This document shows positions 31,396 to 46,114 of a stretch of DNA of 64,000 nucleotides, one piece after another (within the stretch, counting starts at the first letter, position 1; every line of letters starts with the position of its first letter). The DNA is from Microbacterium sp. SS28. Its GTDB lineage: Bacteria > Actinomycetota > Actinomycetes > Actinomycetales > Microbacteriaceae. Made by a program: the position numbers and the translations under genes. The notes beneath the pieces were generated by a model. The model ran no database searches. It was not told where the DNA came from and was given only the letters and a program-made list of their open reading frames with translations. The stretch spans positions 382,794 through 446,793 of the forward strand of contig NZ_JAKWJP010000005.1 of the NCBI RefSeq assembly GCF_022761035.1, written 5' to 3'.

Positions 31396-34326
31396 ATGCG
31401 AGCTTCGGTCAGCCCGTCGCTGGTCGGCCGTGAGGCCGACCTCGACGCGCTGTGCGACGCCTATGCCGAGAGCATCGCGGGGTCGACGCGCACCGTGCTG
31501 ATCGGCGGCGAGGCGGGCATCGGCAAGACCCGTCTCGTGGGCGAGTTCGTGCGCGGCCTACCGGATGACGCGATCGTCCTGCGCGGACAGTCGGTCGACT
31601 TCGATCGCGACGCGCCGCCCTACGCCCCGATCATCTCGGCGCTCCGATCGCTCGCGCAGGAGGTGGGCGAGGAAGCGCTCTTCAACGCTTCGGGGCCCGC
31701 GGCCGACGCGCTCGCGCTGCTTCTCCCCGAGCTGAGCATGACCACCTCGGTCGGCGACGCACCCGTCCGCGGGAGCGCCGACCGCCTCTACGACGCCGTC
31801 GCCGAGGTCCTGGAGAACGTGTCGCGTGCGCAGCCGGTCGTGCTCGTGATCGAGGACCTGCACTGGGTCGATCCGCAGAGCCTGGGACTGCTGCGCTTCC
31901 TGATGAGGGTCATCGAAGACGCCCGGCTGCTCATCGTGCTCACGTTCCGCAGCGACGAGCTGCGGCGCGGGAGCCCTCTGCGCGCGCTGCTGCCCGAGCT
32001 CGACCGCAATCGGCGCGTCGTGCGTCTCGAGCTCGTCCGCCTCGACCGGCGTCAGGTGCGCGAGATGGCGACCGCGATCCTCGATCATCCGCCCGACGAG
32101 GACGAGCTCGCACAGGTCTACGAGCGCACCGAGGGCGTTCCCTTCTTCGTCGAAGAGCTCGTGTGCTGCAGCGGGACGCGGGGCCTCGAGGGGTTCCCCG
32201 ACACGCTGCGCGACATCCTGCTCGCCCGCTACGAGCAGCTCAGCGAGCCCACGCAGCGGATGCTCAGGCTCATCGCCGCCGGTGGCGTGCGCGTCGAGCA
32301 CGAGCTGCTCGTCGCCGTGTGCGACGAGTCTCTCGAAGACATCGACGCGGCGGCCAGCGAGGCGATCGCGGCGAGCGTGCTGGTCGTGGACGGCACCGCC
32401 TATGCCTTCCGGCACGCCCTCGTGCGCGAGGCGATCCACGAGCAGCTGCTCCCCGGCGAGCGCGTGCGATTCCACACGCGTTATGCCCGCTCGCTCATGG
32501 AGCAGTCCGCGGCCGCCGGCGCGGAGGCGACCGCCGTCTCGTACCACTGGATGGCGGCGCACAATACGCGCGAGGCCTTCATCGCGTCGATCGCCGCCTA
32601 CCAGCAGGCGCGGTCCTCGTTCGCGTTCGCGACCGCCGCGTCGATGGGCGAGCGGGCGATCGAGCTGTGGGACCAGGTGCCCGACGCGAGCGAGCTCTCG
32701 GTGCGCACGAAGGTGGAGCTGTTGGGCGAGACCTCGTACGTGCTGCGGAACGCGGGCGAGAGCGAGCGGGCGATCGCGCTCATCGACGAGGCGATCAGGC
32801 TGTGCGACCCTGGCGACGCGGCCGCCTACGCTCTCCTGCTGCGCAACAAGGCGTCGTACCTGGCGAACATCGGCCTCCCCGGGTCGATCGACCTGCTTCG
32901 GCAGGCGCTCGCCGTGCTCGACGGGCAGCCGCGCAGCGTGCTGCGTGCGAACGTGCTCGGCGAGCTGGCCGCGCGCCTCATGATCTTCGCGCGATTCGAC
33001 GAAGCCATCGAGATGGCGGACGGAGCGTTCGCCGAGGCCACCGCGGTCGACAACCGGCCGCGCATGTCGGTCGCCTCCAACATCCGGGGGTTCTCTCGAC
33101 TGGCCGGCGGCGACATCGACGCGGGACTCGCCGATCTGGCGTTCGCCGGAGAGCTCGCCGTCGGCAACGATTCGGCCCGTCTGAGGTACTGGGTGAACCA
33201 GTCGGACGCCCTGAATCTGCTCGGCCGCTACGACGAGGCCGTGCGCACCGCCGAGGAGGGCGCCGAGCGGGCGCGGCAGCGGGGTGTCGAGCGCACATCG
33301 GGGGCGATCCTGCAGTCGAACGTCATCAGCCCGCTCTACGCCCTGGGCCAGACGGATCGCGCAGGGGAGATGCTCGATCGCGCGCTCGAACTCGACGCGC
33401 CGATCGGCTTCAGCGCGCCGCTGCGGCGCCTCAAAGTGCAGGCGACGCTGTGGTCGGGCGATCACGCGCTCGCGGAGCGGCTGCTGCGCGGCTGGCGCGG
33501 GTCGCTCCGGCAGCAGGCCACCCTGGATGTGCAGGCCGCGCTCGGGCTCGCGCTCGTGAGCGGCCAGCTCGCGCTCGCCCGCGGCGAGACCCGCGAAGCG
33601 TGGCGCGAGGTCGGTGTGCTGATCGACCCGGAGCATCGCTCCTTCCCCGCCTACGACCTGCCGCTGATCGCCTTCGCGGCGCGGGTGGTGGCCGCCGCGC
33701 GGGTCACGGGGATGACGCTCTCTGACCGGGATGACACCCCTCGCTCGACCGACGACCTCGAAGGCGAGGTGCGGTCCGCGCTCGCCGCCGCGAGCGGCTG
33801 GCCGACGGCATCCGCCTATTCCGCGATCGTGGACGCCGAGCTGGGCGGCCCGCGCTCCACGGGCACCGATCCGGCGCTCTGGCAGCGCGCCGTCGAGGCG
33901 ACGCGCGACGACATCGCGCCGGCGCAGCTCGCGCCGTACGCCGCCTTCCGGCATGCGGAGGCGCTCGCCAACGCGGGCGACCGCGCGGGCGCGCGGACCG
34001 CGGCGCAGACGGCCCGCGCGTGGGGCGAGGCGATCGGCATGGGGCTCATCGTCGACAGCGTCACCGAACTCGAGCGTCGCGTCGGTGCGGTCGGCGGCGA
34101 TCACCGCGATGCATCGAGCGATGCCGCATCCCTCGACGCCCTTCTCACAGAGCGGGAGCGTCAGGTGCTCGATCTCGTCGCGCGCGGGCTGAGCAACGGC
34201 CAGATCGCCGAGCAGCTGTTCATCAGCACCAAGACGGCGAGCGTGCACGTGTCGAACATCCTCCGCAAGACGGGTGCGACGACCCGCACGGAAGCGGCCT
34301 ACCTGTCCGCGCACTCGTCGCGCTGA
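31396..34326 (+). CDS. LuxR-family ATPase regulator (LAL / MalT-like)
   Basis: A 976-residue large ATP-binding LuxR regulator. SLVGRE opens an AAA/STAND-type ATPase with Walker A GGEAGIGKT (38-46) and Walker B VLVIEDLHWVD (about 148-158). A long helical, TPR-like region follows, then a C-terminal LuxR helix-turn-helix (LTERERQVLDLVARGLSNGQ, IAEQLFISTKTASVHVSNIL). Such proteins are signal-dependent activators. The start is uncertain: the chosen ATG has a GGAGG only 20 bases away, and an in-frame GTG lies 29 codons upstream. Its target may be near, such as the small membrane protein downstream, but I see no shared operator. Confidence 0.9.
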   Translation: MRASVSPSLVGREADLDALCDAYAESIAGSTRTVLIGGEAGIGKTRLVGEFVRGLPDDAIVLRGQSVDFDRDAPPYAPIISALRSLAQEVGEEALFNASGPAADALALLLPELSMTTSVGDAPVRGSADRLYDAVAEVLENVSRAQPVVLVIEDLHWVDPQSLGLLRFLMRVIEDARLLIVLTFRSDELRRGSPLRALLPELDRNRRVVRLELVRLDRRQVREMATAILDHPPDEDELAQVYERTEGVPFFVEELVCCSGTRGLEGFPDTLRDILLARYEQLSEPTQRMLRLIAAGGVRVEHELLVAVCDESLEDIDAAASEAIAASVLVVDGTAYAFRHALVREAIHEQLLPGERVRFHTRYARSLMEQSAAAGAEATAVSYHWMAAHNTREAFIASIAAYQQARSSFAFATAASMGERAIELWDQVPDASELSVRTKVELLGETSYVLRNAGESERAIALIDEAIRLCDPGDAAAYALLLRNKASYLANIGLPGSIDLLRQALAVLDGQPRSVLRANVLGELAARLMIFARFDEAIEMADGAFAEATAVDNRPRMSVASNIRGFSRLAGGDIDAGLADLAFAGELAVGNDSARLRYWVNQSDALNLLGRYDEAVRTAEEGAERARQRGVERTSGAILQSNVISPLYALGQTDRAGEMLDRALELDAPIGFSAPLRRLKVQATLWSGDHALAERLLRGWRGSLRQQATLDVQAALGLALVSGQLALARGETREAWREVGVLIDPEHRSFPAYDLPLIAFAARVVAAARVTGMTLSDRDDTPRSTDDLEGEVRSALAAASGWPTASAYSAIVDAELGGPRSTGTDPALWQRAVEATRDDIAPAQLAPYAAFRHAEALANAGDRAGARTAAQTARAWGEAIGMGLIVDSVTELERRVGAVGGDHRDASSDAASLDALLTERERQVLDLVARGLSNGQIAEQLFISTKTASVHVSNILRKTGATTRTEAAYLSAHSSR

Positions 34327-34445
34327 CCGGGACCTCACGCGCGTCGACGGCGCCCGCCTGGAAGATAAGGCGGATGCCGCATGCGCGCCGGGCATCTCAG
34401 AGACGAACGTCGGGGTCAGTGAAGAACCGACATCGGAGGCCCATC

Positions 34446-34574
34446 ATGGCAATCATCCTGCTCATCGCCATCGGCGTTCTCGAGCTCGTCACCGTCATCG
34501 CGACGCTCGTACAGGTCGCACGCGACGGCTACCACCCGGTGCCGACCCGCAGCGACCTCCTGCCGCACCCCTAG
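34446..34574 (+). CDS. Small single-span membrane protein (42 aa)
   Basis: A 42-residue protein with one hydrophobic helix (AIILLIAIGVLELVTVIATL, residues 2-21) and a short polar C-terminal tail. CGGAGG lies 7 bases before the ATG. The tail HPVPTRSDLLPHP resembles those of other short actinobacterial membrane proteins. The function is unknown. It follows the LuxR regulator by about 120 bases. Confidence 0.65.
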   Translation: MAIILLIAIGVLELVTVIATLVQVARDGYHPVPTRSDLLPHP

Positions 34575-34592
34575 GGGTCGGCCCCGCTGAGC

Positions 34593-36005
34593 TCAGCGTC
34601 GGTAGGAGCGCGGGTCGACAGACTCGACAGTCGGACCGATACGGTGCGCCGTGTGGTTCAGCACGACCTGGTCGTATGCGGAGCGCGAACGGTACACCTG
34701 CATGTCCATCCGGTTGCGGCGCGAGCCGCCCGTGATGAGCGTGCCGTCCGAGTACGCCGGGGGAACCGCCGGCGTGGATGTCTGCGGCCAGGCGGTAACC
34801 CGCGGCAGCCGCAGCATCCCGCCGAACAGCGGGACGGGCTGGACCCTGTCGTGATCGCCGAGGTTGAGGTACACCTCGATCCAGCCGCGCTTGACGTCGG
34901 CCGACATGTGGAAGCCGAGGACGATGTCGGTCCACTTGCCTCGGTTGTAGTCGAAGTCGACGAGGAAGCCGGGGTCGCCGCCGTTGAGCTGGTTCGCCGC
35001 GATGTGGAACCGGTCGATCGGCTCCTCCTCGGAATTGCGGTTCGCGTCGATGATCGTGATCGCACCACGGCCGTCCGGGTAGTCGCTCGGCTCGGTCGCC
35101 TGCGGGCCGTACATCTGGAAGATCGCGATGTGCATGTTCGTCTCGCCGGGGCGCGAGAGCTCCACGTGCGGGAAGCCGCCCGAGAGGTACCGGGCGGAGT
35201 CGGTGTTGGGCACGAGGATCGAGAAGCCGACGTACCCTTCGCTCCCTTCGTACCAGTCGCTGGGCGACTGCGCCTGGAACCGCGGTTGGCCGGTGGCGCC
35301 GTAGTCCGCCGTATCGGGCGGGAAGGCCTGGAGGATGTTCCGCCGGCGCGGATTGATCGGGTCGGCGGCGATCCGCGAGTACCGCTGCCCCACGATCGAG
35401 GCCTCGTGCGAGTCGTCGAAGGCCTGCATCGACGAGTAGTCCGCCGCCCACTCCATGGCGGGATCCCAGCCGCCGTCGGGCAGATCGCCGTAGTCGTAGT
35501 TGCCGGTGAACACGTGGACAGGGGCCGTGACGTACTCGAGCCCACGGATGACGGCGGACACCTGCGCCCACACCAGGTGATTCGACGGCGAGACCTGCGT
35601 CGGATCGGCGAGCTTGACCGTCGTGTCCCAGTCGTCCGTCACCCACACGCGGTCGCCGTCGCCCCGGCGCGCGATCCGAGTGGTTCGCCCGAGCCTCACG
35701 GTCACGATCGAAGGAGCGGCCAGTCGCTCGTCGAACTCGATCCGGATCGGCACCACGCCCTTGTAGGTCTCGCCCGATACGAGGGAGAACGAGCGGACGG
35801 CGCTGAGCGCGGCATCCGGGCCTGCCTCGGCGTCCTTGACGGAAGCGACCGAGTCGCTCGCGGGGACCGCACTCGCCTTTGCGGGCGCCATCGCCGCTCC
35901 GACAGCCAGCGCGGGCACCGCCCACGCTCCTGCGCGCATCAGTGCCCGGCGCGAGACCGCCGGGCTCCCGTCATCCGGCTGCGAAGAAAGCTCGACATCG
36001 TCCAC
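34593..36005 (-). CDS. Tat-exported protein, heparin-lyase-I-like jelly roll
   Basis: A 470-residue protein with a twin-arginine signal (SRRALMRAGAWAVPALAVGA, residues 18-37, ending near AKASA). The mature part seems to have an N-terminal immunoglobulin-like portion and a C-terminal jelly roll with FDYNRGKWTDIVLGFHMSAD and RGWIEVYLNLG, which recalls heparin lyase I-like polysaccharide lyases. I am not sure of this. It would act outside the cell on uronic-acid polymers, which would fit the glucuronide regulon 10 kb away. The GTG start follows GGAGGGG. Confidence 0.65.
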   Translation of the reverse strand: MDDVELSSQPDDGSPAVSRRALMRAGAWAVPALAVGAAMAPAKASAVPASDSVASVKDAEAGPDAALSAVRSFSLVSGETYKGVVPIRIEFDERLAAPSIVTVRLGRTTRIARRGDGDRVWVTDDWDTTVKLADPTQVSPSNHLVWAQVSAVIRGLEYVTAPVHVFTGNYDYGDLPDGGWDPAMEWAADYSSMQAFDDSHEASIVGQRYSRIAADPINPRRRNILQAFPPDTADYGATGQPRFQAQSPSDWYEGSEGYVGFSILVPNTDSARYLSGGFPHVELSRPGETNMHIAIFQMYGPQATEPSDYPDGRGAITIIDANRNSEEEPIDRFHIAANQLNGGDPGFLVDFDYNRGKWTDIVLGFHMSADVKRGWIEVYLNLGDHDRVQPVPLFGGMLRLPRVTAWPQTSTPAVPPAYSDGTLITGGSRRNRMDMQVYRSRSAYDQVVLNHTAHRIGPTVESVDPRSYRR

Positions 36006-36221
36006 TGACGCACCCCTCCGACGGACCGCCCCGCGCAGTCCAGCCCCGATAGGTCGGATGCTACCAATTGCGCGTTACGCGTGGTCGGTCGAGTCCACCG
36101 GATGTTCAATCCGCCGGGAATTCGACTTCCCGAGCCCACTCTTTCTTGGGCGTCAAACATCGGGATTCTTTACCTGAGACTCGTAGGCAACAAGGGTTGT
36201 TCTCGCGATTACCTTCGGACT

Positions 36222-37064
36222 ATGCATTCGGCGATCGCCTCGGAGGCCACGCAGCGCGCCGTGCGCGCAGCGTATTTCGTCTCGGACAGCACGGGCATCA
36301 CCGCAGAGACCCTCGGAAACGCGCTGCTCGCGAACTTCCCCGGATTCGCGTTCCAGAAGCACACGATCCCGTTCGTCGACACGCCCCAGGGCGCGGCGAA
36401 CGTCGTCCGCGACATCACGCACGATGCAGCCGCCGGCTTCGCACCCGTCGTGTTCACGACGACGAAGGATGCCGCAGTGAGCGCGGTGCTGGCATCCGCC
36501 CCGGCGACGATCATCGACCTGCTCGGCGGACACCTGACCGAGCTCGAGCTGGCACTCGGGACGAGCGCGTCCGAGCAGCTGGGCCAGTTCCATCGGCTCG
36601 GCGATGCGACGCAGTACTTCGCGCGGATGCGCGCCGTCGAGTACGCGATCGAGCATGACGACGGGCAGAGCGACCGCGCCCTCGACATCGCGGACGTCAT
36701 CATCATCGCGCCGAGCCGCTGCGGCAAGACGCCGACGACGATGTACCTCGCTCTGCAGTACGGCCTCCTCGTCGCGAACTACCCCCTGACCGACGACGAC
36801 TTCCCGACCGAGGGACTCCCGCTGCTCGTCGGAAAGTATGCGTCGCGCTGCTTCGGCATCACGACGACGCCGCTGCGCCTGAGTCAGGTGCGGCACGAGC
36901 GGCGCCCCGACTCGCGGTACTCGAGTCTCGCGCAGTGCACCCTCGAGCTGCGCCGCGCCGAGGATCTCTACCGCCGCAACCGCGTGCCGTTCCTGAACTC
37001 GTCGACGAAGAGCGTCGAAGAGATGTCGGCGGTCATCCTGCAGACCCTCAAGCTCCGTCCCTGA
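36222..37064 (+). CDS. ppsR: PEP synthase regulatory protein (bifunctional kinase/pyrophosphorylase)
   Basis: A 280-residue PPSR/PDRP protein (former DUF299). It switches PEP synthase off by ADP-dependent phosphorylation of a Thr and on again by phosphate-dependent removal. [20 protein letters not shown] is the N-terminal family motif and [20 protein letters not shown] holds the P-loop. It is 48 bases ahead of its expected target, ppsA, on the same strand. The ATG was chosen because upstream codons look non-coding; there is no clear Shine-Dalgarno sequence, so the message may be leaderless. Confidence 0.92.
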   Translation: MHSAIASEATQRAVRAAYFVSDSTGITAETLGNALLANFPGFAFQKHTIPFVDTPQGAANVVRDITHDAAAGFAPVVFTTTKDAAVSAVLASAPATIIDLLGGHLTELELALGTSASEQLGQFHRLGDATQYFARMRAVEYAIEHDDGQSDRALDIADVIIIAPSRCGKTPTTMYLALQYGLLVANYPLTDDDFPTEGLPLLVGKYASRCFGITTTPLRLSQVRHERRPDSRYSSLAQCTLELRRAEDLYRRNRVPFLNSSTKSVEEMSAVILQTLKLRP

Positions 37065-37111
37065 TCGACCCACCACCTCGCGGACCCCGCGCCCACGAAA
37101 GAGAGTCCCTC

Positions 37112-39508
<2,397 letters not shown>

Positions 39509-39535
39509 AGCGAGCTCGGCTCGGCGTCCCTCGAC

Positions 39536-39570
39536 GCGCCGGGATCGGCCTGACCGGCCGGTCCCGGCGC
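39536..39570 (+). terminator. Terminator hairpin after ppsA
   Basis: A 9-bp outer stem (GCGCCGGGA with TCCCGGCGC) and a 5-bp inner stem (CGGCC with GGCCG), one mismatched pair between them and a 5-base loop. It begins 27 bases after the ppsA stop. Confidence 0.7.
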
Positions 39571-39654
39571 CGTCTTCGCGGCGCGTCCAGACGAGCATCC
39601 GGCGGCGCCGAGGCCGCGTCCGGCAGCGCCGAGCACCTGCATCCGATGAGTCTG

Positions 39655-39683
39655 TTTTGAGTGGTTCAAAACATCGCTAGACT
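39655..39683 (+). promoter_or_regulatory. furA promoter with FurA-type palindromic operator; leaderless
   Basis: The palindrome TTTTGA-GTGGT-TCAAAA (39655-39671) lies over the -35 region, and a -10 box TAGACT (39678-39683) ends 6 bases before the furA ATG. This arrangement (leaderless furA, operator at the -35) matches what is known for mycobacterial furA-katG. Confidence 0.75.
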
Positions 39684-39689
39684 TCCGGC

Positions 39690-42474
<2,785 letters not shown>

Positions 42475-42491
42475 CGCGCGTCGGATCACGC

Positions 42492-42525
42492 GAACGCCCG
42501 GCCGGGGTCACCCGGCCGGGCGTTC
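42492..42525. terminator. Bidirectional terminator between katG and fdhD
   Basis: A perfect 15-bp inverted repeat (GAACGCCCGGCCGGG with CCCGGCCGGGCGTTC) and a 4-base loop between two convergent genes. Confidence 0.8.
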
Positions 42526-42602
42526 CGCGTTGAGCGGAGGTCGTGGCGGCATCGCCGGGCCGGCGGCGCATGTGGCGGCAACGCCCGCCCCGCTGGGCCG
42601 CG

Positions 42603-43478
42603 TCAGACGATGATGCGGTCGGGCCGCGAGTAGACGTTCAGCGAGCGCCCGCGCGAGAAGCCCACGAGGGTCAGCCCCGACGAGACAGCCAGCTCGACCG
42701 CGAGCGACGACGGCGCCGAGACGGCGCACAGAGCCGGGATGCCGGCCATGACGGCCTTCTGCACCAGCTCGAAGCTCGCCCGGCCCGAGACCTGCAGCAC
42801 CGTGCCTCCTGCGGGCAGCCGGCTGTGCAGCACGGCCCAGCCGACCACCTTGTCGACAGCGTTGTGGCGGCCGACGTCCTCGCGCAGCACGAGCAGCTCG
42901 CCCGTCGCGGCGTCGAACAGCGCCGCGGCGTGCAGTCCGCCGGTCTTGTCGAAGACGTCCTGGCCGGCGCGCAGCGCGTCGGGGAGGCCCGCGAGCCATG
43001 CCGCATCGAAGGTCACGGCATCCGTCCCGACGTCGAAGCGGGACGCCTTCGCGACCTGCTCGATCGACGCCGTCCCGCACACTCCGCACGAGCTCGTCGT
43101 GTAGAAGTTGCGCGCGATGTCGAAGGCGACGGGCGCGACGCCGGGCGCGAGGGTCACGTCGAGCACGTTGTAGCTGTTCTGAACGGATGCCGCGTCCCCC
43201 GCACCGCCGGGCACCACGGCCCCCGTGCCCGGGCCGCCGCAGTGGATGGCGGAGCGGAAGTCCTCGCCCGACGCGATGACCCCTTCGCCCGCGAGGAATC
43301 CCACGGCCAGCTCGACGTCGTGGCCCGGGGTGCGCATCGTGACGCTGAGCGGCTCACCGCTCACGCGGATCTCGAGCGGCTCTTCGACGGCGAGCGTGTC
43401 GGGCCGTCGGCGGACCGCCGCGCCGCGCTCGTCGAAGGCGATGCGCGTCACGGGGGTGCGCGTGGTCAGGCGTCCCAT
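42603..43478 (-). CDS. fdhD: Formate dehydrogenase accessory sulfurtransferase FdhD
   Basis: A 291-residue FdhD. It moves sulfur from a cysteine desulfurase to the molybdenum cofactor of formate dehydrogenase; without it the enzyme is inactive. The sulfur-carrying pair is in [13 protein letters not shown], and [22 protein letters not shown] and [13 protein letters not shown] are family motifs. CGGAGG precedes the ATG. No formate dehydrogenase or molybdopterin gene is in the window, so its partner lies elsewhere. Confidence 0.95.
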   Translation of the reverse strand: MGRLTTRTPVTRIAFDERGAAVRRRPDTLAVEEPLEIRVSGEPLSVTMRTPGHDVELAVGFLAGEGVIASGEDFRSAIHCGGPGTGAVVPGGAGDAASVQNSYNVLDVTLAPGVAPVAFDIARNFYTTSSCGVCGTASIEQVAKASRFDVGTDAVTFDAAWLAGLPDALRAGQDVFDKTGGLHAAALFDAATGELLVLREDVGRHNAVDKVVGWAVLHSRLPAGGTVLQVSGRASFELVQKAVMAGIPALCAVSAPSSLAVELAVSSGLTLVGFSRGRSLNVYSRPDRIIV

Positions 43479-43755
43479 TTCAGCCTCCGATCGCGTTGCT
43501 CACGCGCGTGGCCGCCGATCGCGCTGCCGACATCGCCATCATTCGAGCGTATCCGCGCCCGGCGCACCTGTCGCCGGCCCCGTGGTTCGCGGCTCAGCAC
43601 GCGCGCGAGGAGACTCGCCGCCCGCATCCGGTGCTTCGTGCTGGATCGCCTTCCAGACGTGGGCACATCGGCGAGCACGTCACGGGCTTCGAACAGCTGA
43701 TCCGCTCCGTCATCTGACGTTCCGGGCGCCGCGGCCCCGCGAGGGCCGGAAGGCT

Positions 43756-44772
43756 TTACGCCGGGCCGGTGGAGCCGCGCGTGACGAGCTCGGTCGACAG
43801 CAGTTCCGCCTCGGTGGGGTCCTCGCCGCTCAGTCGCGAGAGCAGGTGCGACGACGCGCGGCGCCCCGCGAGCTCGAGCTGGCTGCGGACCGTCGTGAGC
43901 GCGGGGACGATGAGCTCGCTGCCGAAGATGTCGTCGAATCCCGCGACGCTCATGTCGTCGGGCACGGTCACGCCGGCCTGGGCCATCGCCTGCATGAGGC
44001 CGATCGCGATGAGGTCGTTGAACGCCACGACGGCGGTGACCTTCGCGGCGCGCACGCGGCGCCACGCCTCCGTGCCGCCCGCGATCGTGGGGGCATTGGG
44101 CCCGATCTCGACCAGCCCCATCCCGCGCCGTTCCGTCTGCTCGAGCAGATGCTCCCAGCGCCGGGCGCTGACCCACGACGTCGTGGGGCCCGAGAGGTAC
44201 GCGATCGAGCGGTGCCCGAGATCGTGGAGCAGCTCGAGCAGTCCTGCGACACCTGTCTCGACGTCCGGCAGGATCGCGGCGACGCCGTCGACGGCGCGGT
44301 TGATGAGGACGAGCGGCTTCTGCTGGGCGAGGGCGCGGATCGCGTCGTCTTCGAGGCGGCTCGTGGCGAGGATGATGCCGTCGACGCTGGGCAGCAGGCG
44401 CTGGACGGCGGCCGCCTCGGTCGCGCCCGACTCCTGCGACTCAGCGATGACGAGCGTGTAGCCCTCCGCGGTCGCCACCTGCTCCGCGCCGCGGACGATG
44501 TCGAAGACGACCGGGTTGGTGATGTCGGCGACCACGAGGGCGAGCGTGCTCGTGCGGCCCGTGTGCAGAGCGCGAGCCATCGGGTTGATCCGGAAGCTCA
44601 GCTGCTCGGCCGCCGCCCGGATCCTCGCCTCCGTGGCGGCGCTGATGCGTCCGGGCTTGCTGAGCGCCCGCGACACCGTCGACGGGCTGACCCCGGCCAG
44701 CTCCGCGACGTCGTAGATCGTCGCGGCGCCGCTCTTGCGCCGCGACCGCTCCGGCCCCGCGTCATGCGTCAT
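43756..44772 (-). CDS. LacI-family regulator, probable hexuronate-regulon repressor
   Basis: A 338-residue LacI-type regulator: ATIYDVAELAGVSPSTVSRA is the headpiece, RINPMARALHTGRTSTLALV the hinge region, and the rest a sugar-binding domain (MSVAGFDDIFGSELI). It is the gene after manD, behind a terminator hairpin, so it has its own promoter. It is the only LacI gene next to the glucuronide genes and is therefore the best candidate for the operator GGCAACCGATTGCC seen at two promoters nearby. GGGAG precedes the chosen ATG. Confidence 0.9.
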   Translation of the reverse strand: MTHDAGPERSRRKSGAATIYDVAELAGVSPSTVSRALSKPGRISAATEARIRAAAEQLSFRINPMARALHTGRTSTLALVVADITNPVVFDIVRGAEQVATAEGYTLVIAESQESGATEAAAVQRLLPSVDGIILATSRLEDDAIRALAQQKPLVLINRAVDGVAAILPDVETGVAGLLELLHDLGHRSIAYLSGPTTSWVSARRWEHLLEQTERRGMGLVEIGPNAPTIAGGTEAWRRVRAAKVTAVVAFNDLIAIGLMQAMAQAGVTVPDDMSVAGFDDIFGSELIVPALTTVRSQLELAGRRASSHLLSRLSGEDPTEAELLSTELVTRGSTGPA

Positions 44773-44818
44773 TCGACTCCCACCAGCCTGTTGCCCCCTC
44801 GACACTATCGCCGAGAAC

Positions 44819-44844
44819 GCGGGCGGCCCCCACGGGCCGCCCGC
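44819..44844 (-). terminator. Terminator after manD
   Basis: A perfect 11-bp stem (GCGGGCGGCCC with GGGCCGCCCGC), loop 4 bases, beginning 7 bases after the manD stop codon and before the start of the LacI gene. Confidence 0.75.
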
Positions 44845-44850
44845 CTTCGC

Positions 44851-46089
44851 TCACCAGTCGTGGACGGTGCCGTCGAGGAGCCGGTTGTACGGCAGGTAGG
44901 CCTGCTCGTAGGGGTACTTGCCGGCCTCGTCGACGTTCAGCTCGACGCCCAGTCCCGGCTTGTCGCCCGGGTGCAGGTAGCCGCCCTGCCACGTGAAGGA
45001 CTGCTCGAAGACCTGGTCGGTCTTGGCGCCGTGCTTCATGTACTCCTGGATGCCGAAGTTGTGGATCGACAGGCCGAGGTGCATGGCGGCAGCCATGCCG
45101 ACGGGTGAGATGTCGGTCGGCCCGTGCATGCCGGACTTGATCTGGTACATCGCGGCGTAGTCGAGCGTCTTCTTCAGGGGGCTGATGCCGCCCATGTGCG
45201 TCACTGCTCCCCGGACGTAGTCGATGAGCTGGTCGCGGATGATGTCCTTGAAGTCCCAGATCGTGTTGAAGATCTCACCGATCGCGAGGGGCGTCGTGGT
45301 GTGCTGGCGCACGAGGCGCAGCGCCTCCTGGTTCTCGGCGGGCGTGCAGTCCTCGAGCCAGAACAGGTCGTACGGCTCGAGGTCCTTGCCGAGCCGCGCC
45401 GCCTGGATCGGGGTCATCCGGTGATGGCCGTCGTGCAGGAGCGGGATGTCGGGACCGAACTCGTTGCGGACCGCTTCGAACACGCCCGGCAGGTGGTTGA
45501 GGTAGGCGCGGGTGTCCCAGTCCTCCTCCACCGGCTTGGCGCCTCGCCGCGCCGGCTCGTGGTCGTAGCGCGCCTCTCCCCCGCCCGTGTCGGCCGCCTG
45601 GGACGCGATGCCGTAGATCGCCCTGAGCGTCGGCACCCCCGTCTGCACCCGGATGGCCTTGTAGCCCTGCTCCTGGTGCGCGCGGATCGAGTCGAACAGC
45701 TCGGGCAGCTCCTTGCCCGACGCGTGACCGTACGCCATCAGCCCGTTGCGGCTCGCACCGCCGAGCAGCTGGTAGACCGGCATCCCGGCCGCCTTGCCCT
45801 TGATGTCCCACAGCGCCATGTCGACCGACGCGATCGCCGCCATCGTGACAGGGCCGCGGCGCCAGTACGCGGAGCGGTACAGGAACTGCCAGGTGTCCTC
45901 GATCTTCGAGGCATCCGCCCCGATGAGCAGCGGCACGACGTGCTCGCGCAGGTAGGTGACCACAGCGAGCTCGCGGCCGTTGAGGGTCGCATCGCCGAGG
46001 CCCGTCAGGCCGTCGTCGGTCGTCAGCTTCAGGGTCACGAAGTTGCGGTCGGGACTCGTGACGATGACTTCGGCTTTTTCGATGATCAT
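44851..46089 (-). CDS. manD: D-mannonate dehydratase (enolase superfamily)
   Basis: A 412-residue mannonate dehydratase of the ManD type: D-mannonate gives 2-keto-3-deoxy-D-gluconate + H2O. The Mg ligands of the enolase superfamily are in [23 protein letters not shown] and [24 protein letters not shown] and the C-terminal [12 protein letters not shown] are typical. It takes the place of the unrelated UxuA. The ATG ([10 protein letters not shown]) follows GGAGAGAAC. It is the last gene of the glucuronide operon and completes the chain from UxuB; KDG kinase and aldolase are not in the window. Confidence 0.93.
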   Translation of the reverse strand: MIIEKAEVIVTSPDRNFVTLKLTTDDGLTGLGDATLNGRELAVVTYLREHVVPLLIGADASKIEDTWQFLYRSAYWRRGPVTMAAIASVDMALWDIKGKAAGMPVYQLLGGASRNGLMAYGHASGKELPELFDSIRAHQEQGYKAIRVQTGVPTLRAIYGIASQAADTGGGEARYDHEPARRGAKPVEEDWDTRAYLNHLPGVFEAVRNEFGPDIPLLHDGHHRMTPIQAARLGKDLEPYDLFWLEDCTPAENQEALRLVRQHTTTPLAIGEIFNTIWDFKDIIRDQLIDYVRGAVTHMGGISPLKKTLDYAAMYQIKSGMHGPTDISPVGMAAAMHLGLSIHNFGIQEYMKHGAKTDQVFEQSFTWQGGYLHPGDKPGLGVELNVDEAGKYPYEQAYLPYNRLLDGTVHDW

Positions 46090-46114
46090 GATGTTCTCTC
46101 CAGTGAGGCGGATG

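Noticed and set aside
43479..43755. Gap between fdhD and the LacI gene with a 73-codon plus-strand frame
   Set aside because: No Shine-Dalgarno sequence, no recognisable protein pattern on either strand; left as non-coding.
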